A stretch of 38,294 nt of DNA from Phycisphaerales bacterium. GTDB lineage: Bacteria; Planctomycetota; Phycisphaerae; Phycisphaerales; SM1A02. A model generated the notes under the pieces. That model saw only the letters and a program-made list of their open reading frames with translations. It did no database searches and had not been told where the DNA came from. The first letter of the stretch is position 1. The number at the start of each line of letters is the position of its first letter. Shown one piece after another: positions 25,143 to 33,115 of the stretch. A program made the position numbers and the translations under genes. The DNA lies in contig SIAD01000018.1 in NCBI GenBank assembly GCA_009691915.1, forward strand, positions 1 to 38,294, in the 5' to 3' direction.

Positions 25143-26297
25143 ATGCTCCTATCCATTCTGCCATTCGTCGTCGCGATCTCCGCCACACTCCCTCCCACGC
25201 AGTCCCCGCAGTCCGCCGGGGACGCCACGGGAAGCCCCACGACTGTTGTCTCGGGCGCGGCCGTCTCGCTCACCGTCGAACTCAACGCGCTCGACGCGAT
25301 GATCGACGCGATGGGAAACGCCAAGACCAACTCCGAAGATCGGCTGGCGGCGATGGCGGCGTACATGAAGGATCAGAAGATCGATAGCGGGTACGCGGCG
25401 TTCGCCGCCGCGGCGCAAGTGCCTCCCGTCACATCTTTCCTGCAGGGCTACCAAGCGTCGCTCGCGACCGAAAAACTCAACGGCGTTCCAAAGCCAGCGA
25501 CAAGTGACCTCGGACTGCTTTCGCGCGAGGTCTCGGCCTCAACCGCGCAGGCACACGCGGCGTGGGATTCGCAGAATCAGCGGTTTCAACAGGTCGCGAT
25601 GACCAGCGCTTACCTCCAGTCAAAGGGCGCGTTTGTCGGCTACCAGCAGTGGGCGCCAACCTACGCCGCAGCGAAACGAAATGCGCAGATTGCGCGGTAC
25701 AAGGCCGCTAACGATCGGCTCAATGCGCAGCAGCAGGTCTGCCTCATGCAGATTCAGGAGATGCACAAGGAGTGGGATCAGATCCCACACGGCACTGGTC
25801 TCAACTTCAACTACGGATTCAGCCAGGGAAATGGCCCCAATGAAGGTGGCACTGGACAGCAGGCCAACTCTTTCGGCGTCGGGACGAATTCTCCGAGTGC
25901 TCAGGGAGCGAACACCCCGTGGGCATACGCAGGAGCGCAGGGTGGCCTCTACCCAGGTGCATACGGAGCCGGCGCGTACAACGAGGGCGGCGGAACACCT
26001 CCGGGCAACGACTACAACGTCAACAACACGGCGAGCGGCTACTGGGGCGGCTCGAACTACAACTCGTATTCCGACAACTACCCCGACCTCTATGGGTATC
26101 CGGCCGGAACTCAGTGGGGTCCCGGCGGCTTGAATGGCTCCGGCATCAACAATGTCTGGAACCGCTCTCGGACCGGCGGCCCTCCGCCGACTCCCAACGG
26201 GCTACGCCCGGTCGGCACCAATTCGGATGGGTCGGGCGCCTTGAATGGCGCAAGCGTGGGTGACGCACGGTCGGGGAGTGACCGAGGCGGGAAGTAG
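25143..26297 (+). CDS. Secreted protein with Gly/Asn/Tyr-rich tail, family unknown
   Basis: 384 residues from ATG 25143, giving a short signal peptide (MLLSILPFVVAISATLP). Residues about 40-215 are alpha-helical, rich in Ala and Gln, with coiled-coil character (AQIARYKAANDRLNAQQQVCLMQIQEM). From about 220 to the end the chain is low-complexity, rich in Gly, Asn, Tyr, Ser and Pro (SGYWGGSNYNSYSDNYPDLY is typical). No enzyme motif was found. The composition suggests a surface or matrix protein with a disordered tail, which is an inference only. No neighbouring gene points to a role. It ends 3 bp before the convergent guaA stop. Confidence 0.8.
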   Translation: MLLSILPFVVAISATLPPTQSPQSAGDATGSPTTVVSGAAVSLTVELNALDAMIDAMGNAKTNSEDRLAAMAAYMKDQKIDSGYAAFAAAAQVPPVTSFLQGYQASLATEKLNGVPKPATSDLGLLSREVSASTAQAHAAWDSQNQRFQQVAMTSAYLQSKGAFVGYQQWAPTYAAAKRNAQIARYKAANDRLNAQQQVCLMQIQEMHKEWDQIPHGTGLNFNYGFSQGNGPNEGGTGQQANSFGVGTNSPSAQGANTPWAYAGAQGGLYPGAYGAGAYNEGGGTPPGNDYNVNNTASGYWGGSNYNSYSDNYPDLYGYPAGTQWGPGGLNGSGINNVWNRSRTGGPPPTPNGLRPVGTNSDGSGALNGASVGDARSGSDRGGK

Positions 26298-26300
26298 CCC

Positions 26301-27869
26301 TCACTCCCACTCAATCGTGGCGGGCGGCTTGCTCGAGATGTCATAGACCACTCGATTGACCCCTTTCACTTCATTGATGATTCGGCTAGACACCTGCGCC
26401 AGCACATCGTGGGGGAGCCGAGCCCAGTCGGCGGTCATGAAGTCCTGCGTCGTCACGGCGCGAAGCGCGACTACAGAGTCATAGGTCCGGCCGTCGCCCA
26501 TCACGCCGACGCTCTTGATCGGCAAGAGCACGGCAAACACCTGATCTGTCTTGCGGTAGAGGTCTGCCGCGACGATCTCCTCCAGGAGAATCTCGTCGCA
26601 GTCCCTAAGGATCTTGAGTCGATCCTCGCTCACGGCACCTAGACAACGCACCGCAAGCCCCGGACCGGGGAATGGATGGCGCCAGACGATGTGCGAAGGC
26701 AGTCCCAGCACTTCACCCATGGTGCGTACCTCGTCCTTGAAGAGCGAGCGCAGCGGTTCGATGAGCTCGAATCCGAGGTCGTCGGGCAGCCCTCCCACAT
26801 TGTGGTGAAGCTTGATGTTCGCGGCCGTGCCGGCATGCCCCTGCCCGCTCTCGATGACATCGGGATACAGCGTCCCCTGCGCGAGGAAGCGGGTGTCTCC
26901 GTCGATGCTCTTCGATGCACGCTGGAAGACTTCGATGAAACGGTGGCCGATGATCCGCCGTTTCTCCTGAGGTTCCTCGATCCCTGCGAGGTCACTGAGA
27001 AAATCCGCGCGCGCATCCTCGACACGAAGATCGATGTCGAAGTGCCCTCGAAAGGTCGACTCCACGAGGTCGCGCTCGTTGGCTCGAAGGAGTCCGTTGT
27101 CAACGAAGATGCACACGAGCTGCGGTCCGATGGCCTTGGCCAATAGCGCCGCGACCACCGAACTGTCGACACCGCCCGAGAGGCCACAGATCACCCGGCT
27201 TGCACCGACCAACTCGCGGATCCTGAGACACTCGGCCTCGACAAAGTCCGCCATCCGCCAGGTGCCGTGGCAGGCGCACACCCGGAAGAGAAAGTTGCGA
27301 ATGATCTCCATCCCGTGGGGTGTGTGAGTGACTTCTGGGTGGAATTGGACCCCGTAGATTTTCCGTTTCGAGTCGCCGACAGCGGCCAGCGGGCACGCAG
27401 CGGTCGACGCGAGAACTTCAAAACCCTTTGGGAGCGCCAGCACCTGATCTCCGTGGCTCATCCAGACCGTCGGATGGGCGGGAATCCCGTGCAGCAGATC
27501 ACCCTCGTGGTGGAGGTCGATCTGCGCCCGTCCGTACTCGCGGGTCTTGGCGGCGGACACGGGGGATCCCATCATCTGCGCCGTCAACTGCATCCCGTAG
27601 CAGATCCCGAGAATCGGAATCCCCAGCGAAAACAGCGCTGGATCACAGCGGGGGGCGAACGAATCCGAGACACTGGCTGGTCCTCCCGACAGGATGATCC
27701 CCGATGGTTTGTGCGCGGCGATCTCCGCGGCCGGGGCATCGGGACGGACCAGCAGGCTGTACACCCCCGCTTCGCGCACTCGTCGTGCGATCAACTGCGC
27801 GTACTGGCTCCCGAAGTCGAGGATGAGAATCGTCTCCTGCGGTCGAGCCATGGACTGTGCGTGGGTCAT
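26301..27869 (-). CDS. guaA: GMP synthase (glutamine-hydrolysing)
   Basis: 522 residues. It converts XMP to GMP. The N-terminal class I glutaminase has [18 protein letters not shown], the nucleophile Cys in GICYGMQ, and FHPEVTHT with its His and Glu. The ATP-pyrophosphatase domain has [10 protein letters not shown] (P-loop), VDNGLLR and HHNVGGLP. The C-terminal dimerisation part has [23 protein letters not shown] and a KPPATIEWE end identical in style to the family. Start ATG 27869 has no clear Shine-Dalgarno, and ATG 27851 is an alternative. Confidence 0.97.
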   Translation of the reverse strand: MTHAQSMARPQETILILDFGSQYAQLIARRVREAGVYSLLVRPDAPAAEIAAHKPSGIILSGGPASVSDSFAPRCDPALFSLGIPILGICYGMQLTAQMMGSPVSAAKTREYGRAQIDLHHEGDLLHGIPAHPTVWMSHGDQVLALPKGFEVLASTAACPLAAVGDSKRKIYGVQFHPEVTHTPHGMEIIRNFLFRVCACHGTWRMADFVEAECLRIRELVGASRVICGLSGGVDSSVVAALLAKAIGPQLVCIFVDNGLLRANERDLVESTFRGHFDIDLRVEDARADFLSDLAGIEEPQEKRRIIGHRFIEVFQRASKSIDGDTRFLAQGTLYPDVIESGQGHAGTAANIKLHHNVGGLPDDLGFELIEPLRSLFKDEVRTMGEVLGLPSHIVWRHPFPGPGLAVRCLGAVSEDRLKILRDCDEILLEEIVAADLYRKTDQVFAVLLPIKSVGVMGDGRTYDSVVALRAVTTQDFMTADWARLPHDVLAQVSSRIINEVKGVNRVVYDISSKPPATIEWE

Positions 27870-27920
27870 GGGGTGTTGATGAGATTCATCTGCGAAGGCT
27901 CGGATCCTATCGGCGCGGTC

Positions 27921-27928
27921 GCTATCCT
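27921..27928 (+). promoter_or_regulatory. Possible -10 box (GCTATCCT) of the lipoprotein/RsbW/STAS/MlaE operon
   Basis: GCTATCCT ends 15 nt before ATG 27944, or 6 nt before in-frame GTG 27935. Same box type as the tRNA promoters here. Confidence 0.38.
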
Positions 27929-27943
27929 TCTACCGTGTTGTCG

Positions 27944-28336
27944 ATGCGAGGTGCGAACATCCTGTGGACCGTTGCCGGAGCCGTCCTGCTCGCAGGCTGT
28001 GCACCGAGTGCAACCGAGGGAGGATTCTCGAACCCTGCACCCGGAGCTCGGGTCTACGCCATCGAGGACGCGGTCAAGTTCAACCGCAGGGACCAGATAC
28101 CGAAAATCGTCGAGTGCCTTCTCTCGGACGATGAACTTCTCCGCTACATGGCCATCGGCGCGCTGCAGCGGATGACCGGGCAGGATCTCGGCTACCAGTT
28201 CGATGATGTCGAACCGCTTCGCTATATGGCCTACGACCGCTGGCTCCAGTGGACGATCGACCAACACCTCGCTCCGCCCGAACACGCCTACGCCTCGACG
28301 ATCTACCCACCCATCCGCGAGCGCCCGCAGTGGTGA
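27944..28336 (+). CDS. Small lipoprotein, HEAT-like
   Basis: 130 residues from ATG 27944 (GTG 27935 possible). The N-terminus MRGANILWTVAGAVLLAGC ends in a good lipobox (LAGC), so it should be a lipoprotein. After a short linker a helical segment with DAVKFNRRDQIPKIVECLLSDDELLR and YMAIGALQRMTGQDLGY resembles one HEAT/armadillo-like repeat pair. No enzyme motif. Four bases separate its stop from the next gene, so it is the first gene of the four-gene operon and probably works at the envelope with MlaE. Confidence 0.8.
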   Translation: MRGANILWTVAGAVLLAGCAPSATEGGFSNPAPGARVYAIEDAVKFNRRDQIPKIVECLLSDDELLRYMAIGALQRMTGQDLGYQFDDVEPLRYMAYDRWLQWTIDQHLAPPEHAYASTIYPPIRERPQW

Positions 28337-28340
28337 TCGA

Positions 28341-28811
28341 ATGACCCCGGAGCCCGACATCAGCATCCGGATCTTCAGCGAGCCGCAATTGCTGGCGTCG
28401 ATACGGTCACTGATCGACACTCTTGCCACTGGGCTCGGCTTCTTCGAGAAGAACCGGTGCCTGATGTCGCTTGCCATCGACGAAGCGCTTTCCAATGTGA
28501 TCCGCCACGGATACGAGGGACGGCGCGACGGAATGATCTGGATCCACATCTGGCGGGTCGCCGAGCCGCGGGGGCTGCGCTTTGTGATTGAGGATCTCGC
28601 GCGCAAAGTTGACCCGGCTAAGATCAAGGGGCGGCATCTCGCGGATGTCCGACCTGGTGGACTCGGGGTCCACATCATCAAGGAGACGATGAACGAGGCA
28701 ACATGGGAAGCGCGACCGGATGGCGGAATGCGCCTCACACTGGTGAAGCGACTCACGGACGAAGAACGCCAGGCCATTGAAAGTGCCTCGCAGGGGAATG
28801 CCAGCCAATGA
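28341..28811 (+). CDS. RsbW/SpoIIAB-like anti-sigma factor or serine kinase (GHKL ATPase)
   Basis: 156 residues. HATPase_c_2 type: N-box SLAIDEALSNVIRHGYEG with Glu and Asn, then VIEDLARKVDP at the G1-box position, and PGGLGVHIIKETMNEA for the G2 box. Family members bind ATP and either phosphorylate a STAS partner or hold a sigma factor. The G1 box lacks the usual glycine after the Asp (EDLA rather than DxG), so the nucleotide site may be altered. It overlaps the STAS gene by ATGA, the standard pairing of kinase and antagonist. No sigma-factor gene is adjacent. Confidence 0.88.
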   Translation: MTPEPDISIRIFSEPQLLASIRSLIDTLATGLGFFEKNRCLMSLAIDEALSNVIRHGYEGRRDGMIWIHIWRVAEPRGLRFVIEDLARKVDPAKIKGRHLADVRPGGLGVHIIKETMNEATWEARPDGGMRLTLVKRLTDEERQAIESASQGNASQ

Positions 28812-29149
28812 ATCAGACTATTGTCGTGGAGCGGACAAGCGTCGGCGCGGTCGCAGTACTCAAGCCGCGCGGGGACATCGATATGGCGCGCGCTCCCTTC
28901 GTCCGTCAGGCGATCACTCTGGTCGTGCGCGACCGCCCGCCAAAGCTGGTGATAGACCTGTCAGAGGTCGCCTACATGGACTCATCCGGAATTGCCACGC
29001 TGGTGGAAGCATTGCAGGTGTCGCTGCGAAACAAGATCACACTTGTTCTCGTGGGGATCAACCCCAGAGTGCAGAGTGCGTTCGAGATCACCAAACTCGT
29101 TGGCATGTTCACGGTGAAGGCGTCACTGGCGGAGGCCATGGCGAACTGA
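28808..29149 (+). CDS. STAS domain protein (anti-anti-sigma factor type)
   Basis: 113 residues, a complete STAS domain. GDIDMARAPFVRQAI is the early strand-helix region. VIDLSEVAYMDSSGIATLVEAL carries the conserved Ser that RsbW/SpoIIAB-type kinases phosphorylate. Its start overlaps the kinase-like gene by 4 nt. It could be an anti-anti-sigma factor, or, since MlaE follows 24 nt later, an MlaB-like partner of a lipid transporter. The sequence alone cannot decide, though the DSSG motif fits a phospho-regulated STAS protein best. Confidence 0.92.
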   Translation: MNQTIVVERTSVGAVAVLKPRGDIDMARAPFVRQAITLVVRDRPPKLVIDLSEVAYMDSSGIATLVEALQVSLRNKITLVLVGINPRVQSAFEITKLVGMFTVKASLAEAMAN

Positions 29150-29173
29150 CTCCGGGCGAGTGCGGGCAACCCC

Positions 29174-30004
29174 ATGACGAAGACTCCAAGGCGAAACCTC
29201 CTGATGGTGCCAGTCAACCGCTACTGGCAGATCTGGGAGGATGTCCTCGAGTTGATCGGCGCGTGGGGAAACCTGCTGGTAACGGTCGCAGCATGGGTCG
29301 TGCGCGCGCTGGTTCTGCGGCAGGTTCGGTTTCGCGCTCACGAGCACGCCGTCCAAATCGTGCGCGTGGGGACGAGGTCGATCGGCATTGTGCTGCTCGT
29401 ATCGGGGGCCATTGGAATGATCCTCGCCCTGCAGACCGCCCCGAGCCTCGAGGACTTCGGGCAGGCCGACAAGGTCGCCAACCTGGTCGCGGTCGCAGTC
29501 TTTCGGGAACTCGGGCCGCTCATGGCCGCGATCGTGCTGACGGGTTTTGCCGGCGCGTCGATCGCCGCGGAGCTCGGCACGATGAAGGTCAGCGAGGAAA
29601 TCGAAGCGCTGGAGGCGATGGCTCTCAATCCCATCCGCTTTCTCGTGGTCCCTCGGGTCGTGGCGACCGCAGTGAGCCTGGTGATGCTCGCCGTCCTCGC
29701 GGACATCTGCTCGGTGTTCTTCGGCGGAGTCATTGGCGTAACCGCGCTCGGCATCCCCTATGAGGTCTACAAGGCGAACACGCTCGCTCAGCTTGTGCCT
29801 AGTGACTTCTACACCGGACTCCTGAAGGCGGCAGTCTTCGGAGTTCTGTTGGGCCTCATCGCCTGCACCAACGGGCTTCGCGTTGAGGACGGGGCGGCTG
29901 GCGTCGGTCGTGCGACAACCGCAACCGTCGTGCAAACCACGGTGGCGATCGTGATCGCAGATCTTCTCTTCTCCGTCGTGTTCTACGGCCTCGGCTGGAA
30001 CTGA
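29174..30004 (+). CDS. mlaE: MlaE-family ABC permease for lipid transport
   Basis: 276 residues, several membrane segments. MlaE permeases move phospholipids between the inner and outer membranes together with the ATPase MlaF, the MCE protein MlaD and the STAS protein MlaB. Signatures: VAVFRELGPLMAAIVLTGFAGASIAAELGTMKVSEEIEALEAMALNP, then VVPRVVATAVSL. Here only a STAS protein is adjacent. No MlaF or MCE gene is in the window. The last 22 nt overlap the convergent dprA 3' end. Confidence 0.92.
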   Translation: MTKTPRRNLLMVPVNRYWQIWEDVLELIGAWGNLLVTVAAWVVRALVLRQVRFRAHEHAVQIVRVGTRSIGIVLLVSGAIGMILALQTAPSLEDFGQADKVANLVAVAVFRELGPLMAAIVLTGFAGASIAAELGTMKVSEEIEALEAMALNPIRFLVVPRVVATAVSLVMLAVLADICSVFFGGVIGVTALGIPYEVYKANTLAQLVPSDFYTGLLKAAVFGVLLGLIACTNGLRVEDGAAGVGRATTATVVQTTVAIVIADLLFSVVFYGLGWN

Positions 30005-30969
30005 CGAGGCGCCTCGAGTCCGGCGCTGGCCAGTGCCTGTGCGCCGTGAACGGTCGAGGCGTGTTCCACCAGCAGCCGCAGGACCTCGTCGGGACTTTCC
30101 ACCAGCGATGCCTGCATCGACGCGATGAGGTGATGGCACCCCGCGGATCTCCCCGAGGACACCGGCCCCGGCAGTGCCATGCAGAGCCTCCCCAGTTCCG
30201 CCGCGACATTCGCTGTGATAATCGCCCCAGAGCGAGAGGCAGCCTCGATGACGAGCGTGCCCAGCGCCATTGCTGCGATGATCCGATTGCGACTTGGAAA
30301 TCGGTCGGGCGTCGCTACGGCGCGCATTGGACACTCGCTGATCACGGCGCCCCCCGATGCCACGATCTCGTCGAGCAGGTCGATGTGTTCGGGCGGATAC
30401 GGTTCCGCCAGTCCCCCGCCGACAATTGCAATTGTGCGTCCTTCCGCCCGCAATGCACCCCGATGAGCCTCCGCGTCGATCCCGCGCGCAGCCCCCGAGA
30501 TTACCGCGACATCCACCGCGGCGATCGACGCGGCGAACCGACCTGACTGCTCCGTCCCATATGGGCTCGCTCTCCTGGCACCAACTACCGCCACTGACCA
30601 CGCATCCGAGAGTGCGAGAGTCCCGCGCACCCACAGCGCCGCCGGTGGATCGACGCTCGATGCGAGCATTGGCGGATAGTCGGGATCGCCGCGCTCGACA
30701 ATTCCGACACCGAGCGACTCCATGAGATCGCGCTCAGCCTCGGGATCCGCCCGCGCAATCGCGCCGCGCAATTGCGCCGCGCTCGACGCGCCGCCATCCT
30801 TCGACGACTCAAGGAGATCTTCGAGCGCGCCAGTGCGCTGCGACGCTTCGACGAGATCCGCGAGCGACCCCGCCCGCACGGCTGCGGCGCGCCACGCGCG
30901 GTGTCCCCGATCAAGTGCGACCGCCCCGATGAGCGTCTCGGCGCTCAGCGCTCCAGCTTCTCGTGGCAT
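29983..30969 (-). CDS. dprA: DNA processing protein DprA
   Basis: 328 residues. DprA loads RecA on incoming single-stranded DNA during transformation. Rossmann-like domain signatures: SVAVVGARRASPYGTEQSG, VISGAARGIDAEAHRGAL, IVGGGLAEPYPPEHIDLL, SECPMRA, FPSRNRIIAAMALGTLVIEAASRSGAIITA and LPGPVSSGRSAGCHHLI. The usual GxNxLI end motif reads GCHHLI. The N-terminal SAM-like region is Ala/Glu/Asp-rich and less conserved. There is no obvious winged-helix tail. ATG 30969 has GGAGG 7 nt upstream. It overlaps the mlaE 3' end by 22 nt tail to tail. Confidence 0.94.
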   Translation of the reverse strand: MPREAGALSAETLIGAVALDRGHRAWRAAAVRAGSLADLVEASQRTGALEDLLESSKDGGASSAAQLRGAIARADPEAERDLMESLGVGIVERGDPDYPPMLASSVDPPAALWVRGTLALSDAWSVAVVGARRASPYGTEQSGRFAASIAAVDVAVISGAARGIDAEAHRGALRAEGRTIAIVGGGLAEPYPPEHIDLLDEIVASGGAVISECPMRAVATPDRFPSRNRIIAAMALGTLVIEAASRSGAIITANVAAELGRLCMALPGPVSSGRSAGCHHLIASMQASLVESPDEVLRLLVEHASTVHGAQALASAGLEAPRQFQPRP

Positions 30970-31022
30970 CGTTCCGCCTCCATTGGGCGGAAACCTACCG
31001 CGACGCGCGCGGCCTCCTCAAA

Positions 31023-31514
31023 CTAGGCCGGAACTTCCTTCGGAAGCTCCGCCGGGCCGAAGATGAGCCCGAGGAACACGGCAAACGCCCCGAGCGCGAT
31101 GACCCAGAGCCTCTGTGGCCCGATCGTCCAGCGAGACAGAAGCGTGTCGGGATACTCGTCTGGCTCGAACAGCGGCTCCGGGACGCTCGCCTCGATCCAG
31201 TCGCTCGGCGTCGCGTCAATGCTGGTGGCGATGAGGAGCGCCGTCTCTCCACGCGGCATCAGGTTGAGTTGGCTTGCAGCAAGCCGTCGGACCAGTCCCT
31301 GATCACCTGCCTTGAGGTCATCAAGGAATCGCGAGCAAGCCTCCATCCGCGCGAAGTTGTGCTGCTCGCCCGTGCGGATTGCCACAAGCTGGGTGTGCAT
31401 CGCGTGAACCTTCTCCGCCTCCGGGATGATCGCCGCCGAGACGATCAGCGCGATTCCCGAGAGGAGAAACAGCCACCCCGGGTCGGGATTGAAGAGTGGC
31501 CGCGTGACGCGCAT
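31023..31514 (-). CDS. Two-transmembrane-segment protein, family unknown
   Basis: 163 residues from ATG 31514, with GGCAGG just upstream. One hydrophobic segment is at about residues 14-30 (WLFLLSGIALIVSAAII), a second at about 135-152 (LWVIALGAFAVFLGLIFG). The region between is helical with Glu and Arg (VHAMHTQLVAIRTGEQHNFAR), suggesting a coiled coil in the periplasm or cytoplasm. No known family recognised. It lies 53 nt upstream of dprA on the same strand and 80 nt downstream of the next small gene. Confidence 0.72.
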   Translation of the reverse strand: MRVTRPLFNPDPGWLFLLSGIALIVSAAIIPEAEKVHAMHTQLVAIRTGEQHNFARMEACSRFLDDLKAGDQGLVRRLAASQLNLMPRGETALLIATSIDATPSDWIEASVPEPLFEPDEYPDTLLSRWTIGPQRLWVIALGAFAVFLGLIFGPAELPKEVPA

Positions 31515-31594
31515 CAGCCTGCCATCGGCCGATTACGGCTGATTTCGTTGAGGAATTGCCGCCCCGCCCCGCGGGTCTGGGTCGCGGCTTCCAA

Positions 31595-31987
31595 TCACGC
31601 CGTCGGCGGCGGCTCGCTGGGAGCCTCCATCGAGTCGAGAATCTGGCGAAGCTGGGCGCGGGTCCCAGGGACCCCCCACAAGACATCGAACTCGACCCTC
31701 CAATTGCACCGCTGAACCTTGCACTGTCCGGAGAACACGAAGGGCGCATTGGTCAGGACGAGGGTGCACCCGTCAAAGGTGCAGTCGACGAAGGCGTTTC
31801 CAGCCAGATGCACGGTCTGCGCGACAAAGGTTCGCTTCTCGTGCCGTGTTAGCTGAACCTGCCCGGTCTGCGCCCCGGCTGCTGGCGCTCCCTCCCGTTT
31901 CGCTGGCCCGCCCGGCACCCCCTGAGCACCAGAGCCAAGGCTCCACGGTCCCTCGGCACTGAATCGGACTCCGGGTTGATTGCCCAT
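31595..31987 (-). CDS. Small protein, family unknown, pentapeptide-like stretch
   Basis: 130 residues from ATG 31987, fixed by AAGGGAG 6 nt upstream. The open frame extends further only as a shadow of mdh. After a Gly/Ala/Pro-rich N-terminal region, residues about 65-95 carry Cys-containing turns: AFVDCTFDGCTLVLTNA and FSGQCKVQRCNWRVEF, reminiscent of pentapeptide-type repeats. The end is helical. No signal peptide. It follows mdh by 17 nt, so the two are probably co-transcribed. Function unknown. Confidence 0.72.
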   Translation of the reverse strand: MGNQPGVRFSAEGPWSLGSGAQGVPGGPAKREGAPAAGAQTGQVQLTRHEKRTFVAQTVHLAGNAFVDCTFDGCTLVLTNAPFVFSGQCKVQRCNWRVEFDVLWGVPGTRAQLRQILDSMEAPSEPPPTA

Positions 31988-32004
31988 GCGATCTCCCTTT
32001 CTTC

Positions 32005-32973
32005 TCAGGCGAGTTCCGGGAATGTCTTTCGCACTACCGCTACCAGATCCTTCACATGAGAGACTGACTCGTCGAAGAGCCGTTTTTCTGAGTCGTTGAA
32101 GGCTATCTCGATGACCTTCTCCATGCCTTGGCTGCCGAGGACACACGGGACGCCGATGAAAAACCCGCCGCCCTTCTGGCCCGGTGCGACACCGAAGGCA
32201 TCCTCGCAGTACGCCGCGCATGGCAGGATCCGCTTCTTGTCCTTCACGATCGCTTCGACCATCTGAATCGTCCCCGACGCCGGGGCGTAGTACGCACTCG
32301 TTCCCATCAACTGCACGATCTCGCCCCCACCCACCTTGGCGCGCTGAGTGCACGCATCGATCTTCTCCTTCGACAGGAGCATCTCGACGGGGATTCCATG
32401 AACGCTCGTGAAGCGCGCCAGCGGAACCATGTCGTCCCCGTGGCCGCCGAGGAGCAGAGCCTGAATGTCCTCGACCGAGCAGCCGATCTCCATCGCCAGG
32501 AAGGCGCGGAATCGAGCGACATCGAGACAGCCGGCTTGCCCGAGGATTCGGTGCACCGGGAACTTCGAGGCCTTCCAGGCGGTGTAGACCATCGCGTCCA
32601 GCGGATTGCTGACGACGATCATCACAGCGTTGGGCGAGTGTTTCGCGACCTGCTCCGCGACCTGCTTGACGATCTTCACATTCGTAGCGATGAGGTCGTC
32701 GCGGCTCATACCGGGCTTCCGCGGAAGTCCTGCCGTGACAACGACGACATCGCTGTTGGCGGTGTCGGCGTAATCGCTCGTCCCGGTCACCTTCGAGTCG
32801 AACTCCTCGATCGGACCGCAGCACGCGAGATCGAGCGCCTTCCCTTGGGCGACCCCCGCGCGTTCGGGAATGTCAAGGAGGACTATGTCTCCCAGCTCCT
32901 TGGCCGCGGCCCAGTGGGCGCAGGTTGCTCCGACATTTCCAGCTCCGATTACCGAGATCTTGGCGCGACGCAT
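32005..32973 (-). CDS. mdh: Malate dehydrogenase (LDH-like type)
   Basis: 322 residues. It oxidises malate to oxaloacetate with NAD in the TCA cycle. Signatures: KISVIGAGNVGATCAHW (NAD-binding), LLDIPERAGVAQGKALDL, the Arg-containing substrate loop TAGLPRKPGMSRDDL, VSNPLDAMVYTAW, and catalytic His in LLGGHGDDMVPL. PRKPGMSRDD points to malate rather than lactate. ATG 32973 has GGAG 9 nt upstream. A strong terminator upstream (32999-33035) separates it from tRNA-Ile. Confidence 0.95.
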   Translation of the reverse strand: MRRAKISVIGAGNVGATCAHWAAAKELGDIVLLDIPERAGVAQGKALDLACCGPIEEFDSKVTGTSDYADTANSDVVVVTAGLPRKPGMSRDDLIATNVKIVKQVAEQVAKHSPNAVMIVVSNPLDAMVYTAWKASKFPVHRILGQAGCLDVARFRAFLAMEIGCSVEDIQALLLGGHGDDMVPLARFTSVHGIPVEMLLSKEKIDACTQRAKVGGGEIVQLMGTSAYYAPASGTIQMVEAIVKDKKRILPCAAYCEDAFGVAPGQKGGGFFIGVPCVLGSQGMEKVIEIAFNDSEKRLFDESVSHVKDLVAVVRKTFPELA

Positions 32974-32998
32974 TGGGAATCAACTCCAGTGGGGTGCG

Positions 32999-33035
32999 AA
33001 GAAAATGCGGCGGCACCAGCAAGGTTCTCCGCCGC
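32999..33035 (-). terminator. Rho-independent terminator after tRNA-Ile
   Basis: On the minus strand GCGGCGG pairs with CCGCCGC. An inner ACC/GGT pair may extend the stem. The stem is followed by ATTTTCTTC. It would end transcripts from tRNA-Ile. Confidence 0.7.
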
Positions 33036-33041
33036 GACGAG

Positions 33042-33115
33042 TGCGCCAGAATGGACTCGAACCATCGACCTCACCGTTATCAGCGGTGTGCTCTAGCCAA
33101 CTGAGCTACTGGCGC
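33042..33115 (-). tRNA. tRNA-Ile (GAT)
   Basis: 74 nt on the minus strand. The acceptor GCGCCAG pairs with CTGGCGC. The D-arm is GCTCAGTTGGCTAGAGC. The anticodon arm is CACCG-CTGATAA-CGGTG with anticodon GAT, and the T-arm is GATGG-TTCGAGT-CCATT. The discriminator is A, with no encoded CCA. It is a solitary gene, not in an rRNA spacer. GCTATACT lies 14 nt upstream and a terminator follows. Confidence 0.93.

Noticed and set aside
25082-25366. Upstream extension of the TIM-barrel protein
   Set aside because: It crosses the divergent promoter region and overlaps the next gene's 5' end. GGAAGG marks the later start.
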